Part shown: one piece after another, positions 40,928 to 41,274 of the stretch
Layout: every line of letters begins with the position of its first letter
Numbering within the stretch: position 1 is the first letter of the stretch
Assembly: GCA_023451395.1 (NCBI GenBank)
Contig: JAEXZL010000152.1
Location: 1-41,274, forward strand
Length of the DNA stretch: 41,274 bases
Origin: Bacillota bacterium
GTDB lineage: Bacteria; Bacillota; Clostridia; Clostridiales; Clostridiaceae
Direction: 5' to 3'
The notes under the pieces: model-generated
Databases searched by the model: none
Told to the model about the DNA's origin: nothing
What the model saw: the letters and a program-made list of their open reading frames with translations, nothing else
Translations under genes and position numbers: made by a program

Positions 40928-41274
40928 TTATATTATAGGCTTTTTTTGTATAGAAGCTGCTTTTCTAGGATAAATAGCAGCTGTATTCTTAACCTTTTTC
41001 ACAACAACAAGATTGTGGTTCAAGTCACTATCCTCAATATTTATTTCAATAATTTCCTTAACTTCTCCCCCAAGAGTTTTAATTGCATTCTTAGCAAGGT
41101 TTATTTCCTCTTCAACAGCAGGACCTTTTAGGGGTATAAAGTATCCTCCCCTACTAACGAAAGGGAGACAAAACTCACTTAGAGAGCTCATATTTGCCAC
41201 TGCCCTAGAAGTAGCTATATCATAGGCCTCTCTGTGCTCTTTCTTTCGGGCCTCTTCTTCAGCTCTTCCATGAA
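40928..41274 (-). CDS. rsmG: 16S rRNA (guanine-527-N7) methyltransferase, C-terminal part
   Basis: The frame enters from the right edge of the window and ends at TAA 40928-40930, giving 115 codons including the stop. It reads GRAEEEARKKEHREAYDIAT, then SRAVANMSSLSEFCLPFVSRGG and LKGPAVEEEINLAKNAIKTL, matching the second half of RsmG (GidB). The AdoMet-binding GSGxGxPG motif would be in the missing part. It methylates G527 of 16S rRNA. An internal GTG at 41200 is not the start, because the conserved RsmG sequence continues upstream to the edge. Its presence implies mnmG and the origin lie further right. Confidence 0.95.
   Translation of the reverse strand, partial: HGRAEEEARKKEHREAYDIATSRAVANMSSLSEFCLPFVSRGGYFIPLKGPAVEEEINLAKNAIKTLGGEVKEIIEINIEDSDLNHNLVVVKKVKNTAAIYPRKAASIQKKPII

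Noticed and set aside
1..41274. CRISPR arrays, insertion sequences, prophage genes, tRNA or rRNA genes
   Set aside because: Reading both strands I saw no spaced direct repeats, transposase or integrase motifs, and no cloverleaf or rRNA sequence. A tRNA or covariance-model search would be decisive.

Overview
The window looks like the left flank of the replication origin in an anaerobic, endospore-forming, low-GC Firmicute of the class Clostridia. The evidence is the AT-rich sequence, AGGAGG-type ribosome binding sites, spore-linked genes (a LonC-type protease, ytvI, yyaC), a full set of lysine-fermentation genes, and the origin-proximal block rsmG-noc-parA-parB with two perfect parS sites at the right end. 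The species cannot be named from the sequence alone.

Layout, left to right. (1) 0-1.8 kb: the 3' end of a nitrilase-family amidase, an HI0933-type flavoprotein, a perfect 26-bp hairpin repeat and a two-way terminator. (2) 1.8-5.3 kb, minus strand: two tandem acyl-ACP thioesterase paralogues, a DUF1858 CxxC protein, and purA with a candidate PurR operator. (3) 5.5-15.4 kb, plus strand: a CPBP membrane protease, then a lysine riboswitch followed by kal-kce-kdd-kamA-kamB-kamC-kamD-kamE. These enzymes take lysine through beta-lysine, 3,5-diaminohexanoate and 3-keto-5-aminohexanoate to 3-aminobutyryl-CoA and crotonyl-CoA. (4) 15.5-22.9 kb: an HscC-like Hsp70 with a membrane J-protein, a flotillin/NfeD pair, a superoxide dismutase-like protein with an altered metal site, an unrecognised 47-residue protein, proC and a small Hsp20. 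(5) 22.9-34.4 kb, almost all minus strand: the conserved clostridial run dnaB, lonC, rplI, gdpP, yybS, mazG-like, rpsR, ssb, rpsF, DUF951, mscS and DUF3343. It is interrupted by one plus-strand APC permease between dnaB and lonC. (6) 34.6-37.7 kb: a cysteine desulfurase, ytvI, yyaC and a convergent ykuS-type gene. (7) 37.7-41.3 kb, minus strand: DUF4446, parB, parA, noc and the end of rsmG.

The most interesting regulatory reading is the lysine riboswitch. Base pairing by hand gives mutually exclusive stems that predict lysine turns the fermentation operon ON. A 17-bp stem containing the P1 3' strand hides an antiterminator strand, and lysine-stabilised P1 would release it. This is the reverse of the usual biosynthetic lysine riboswitch.

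The second is an arrangement shared by yyaC and ykuS. Each has a sigma-F-like promoter (GTATA, 14 nt, GGNAATAATW). The promoter spacer carries a CCTCCT that would pair with the gene's own Shine-Dalgarno sequence. Read-through RNA would then be silenced or terminated, while RNA started at the forespore promoter would begin at about the Shine-Dalgarno and be free of the block.

If the origin lies just beyond the right end, as rsmG/noc/parAB imply, the minus-strand housekeeping genes run with the replication fork. The 8.5-kb lysine operon and the chaperone pair run against it. No rRNA, tRNA, CRISPR array, insertion sequence or prophage was seen.
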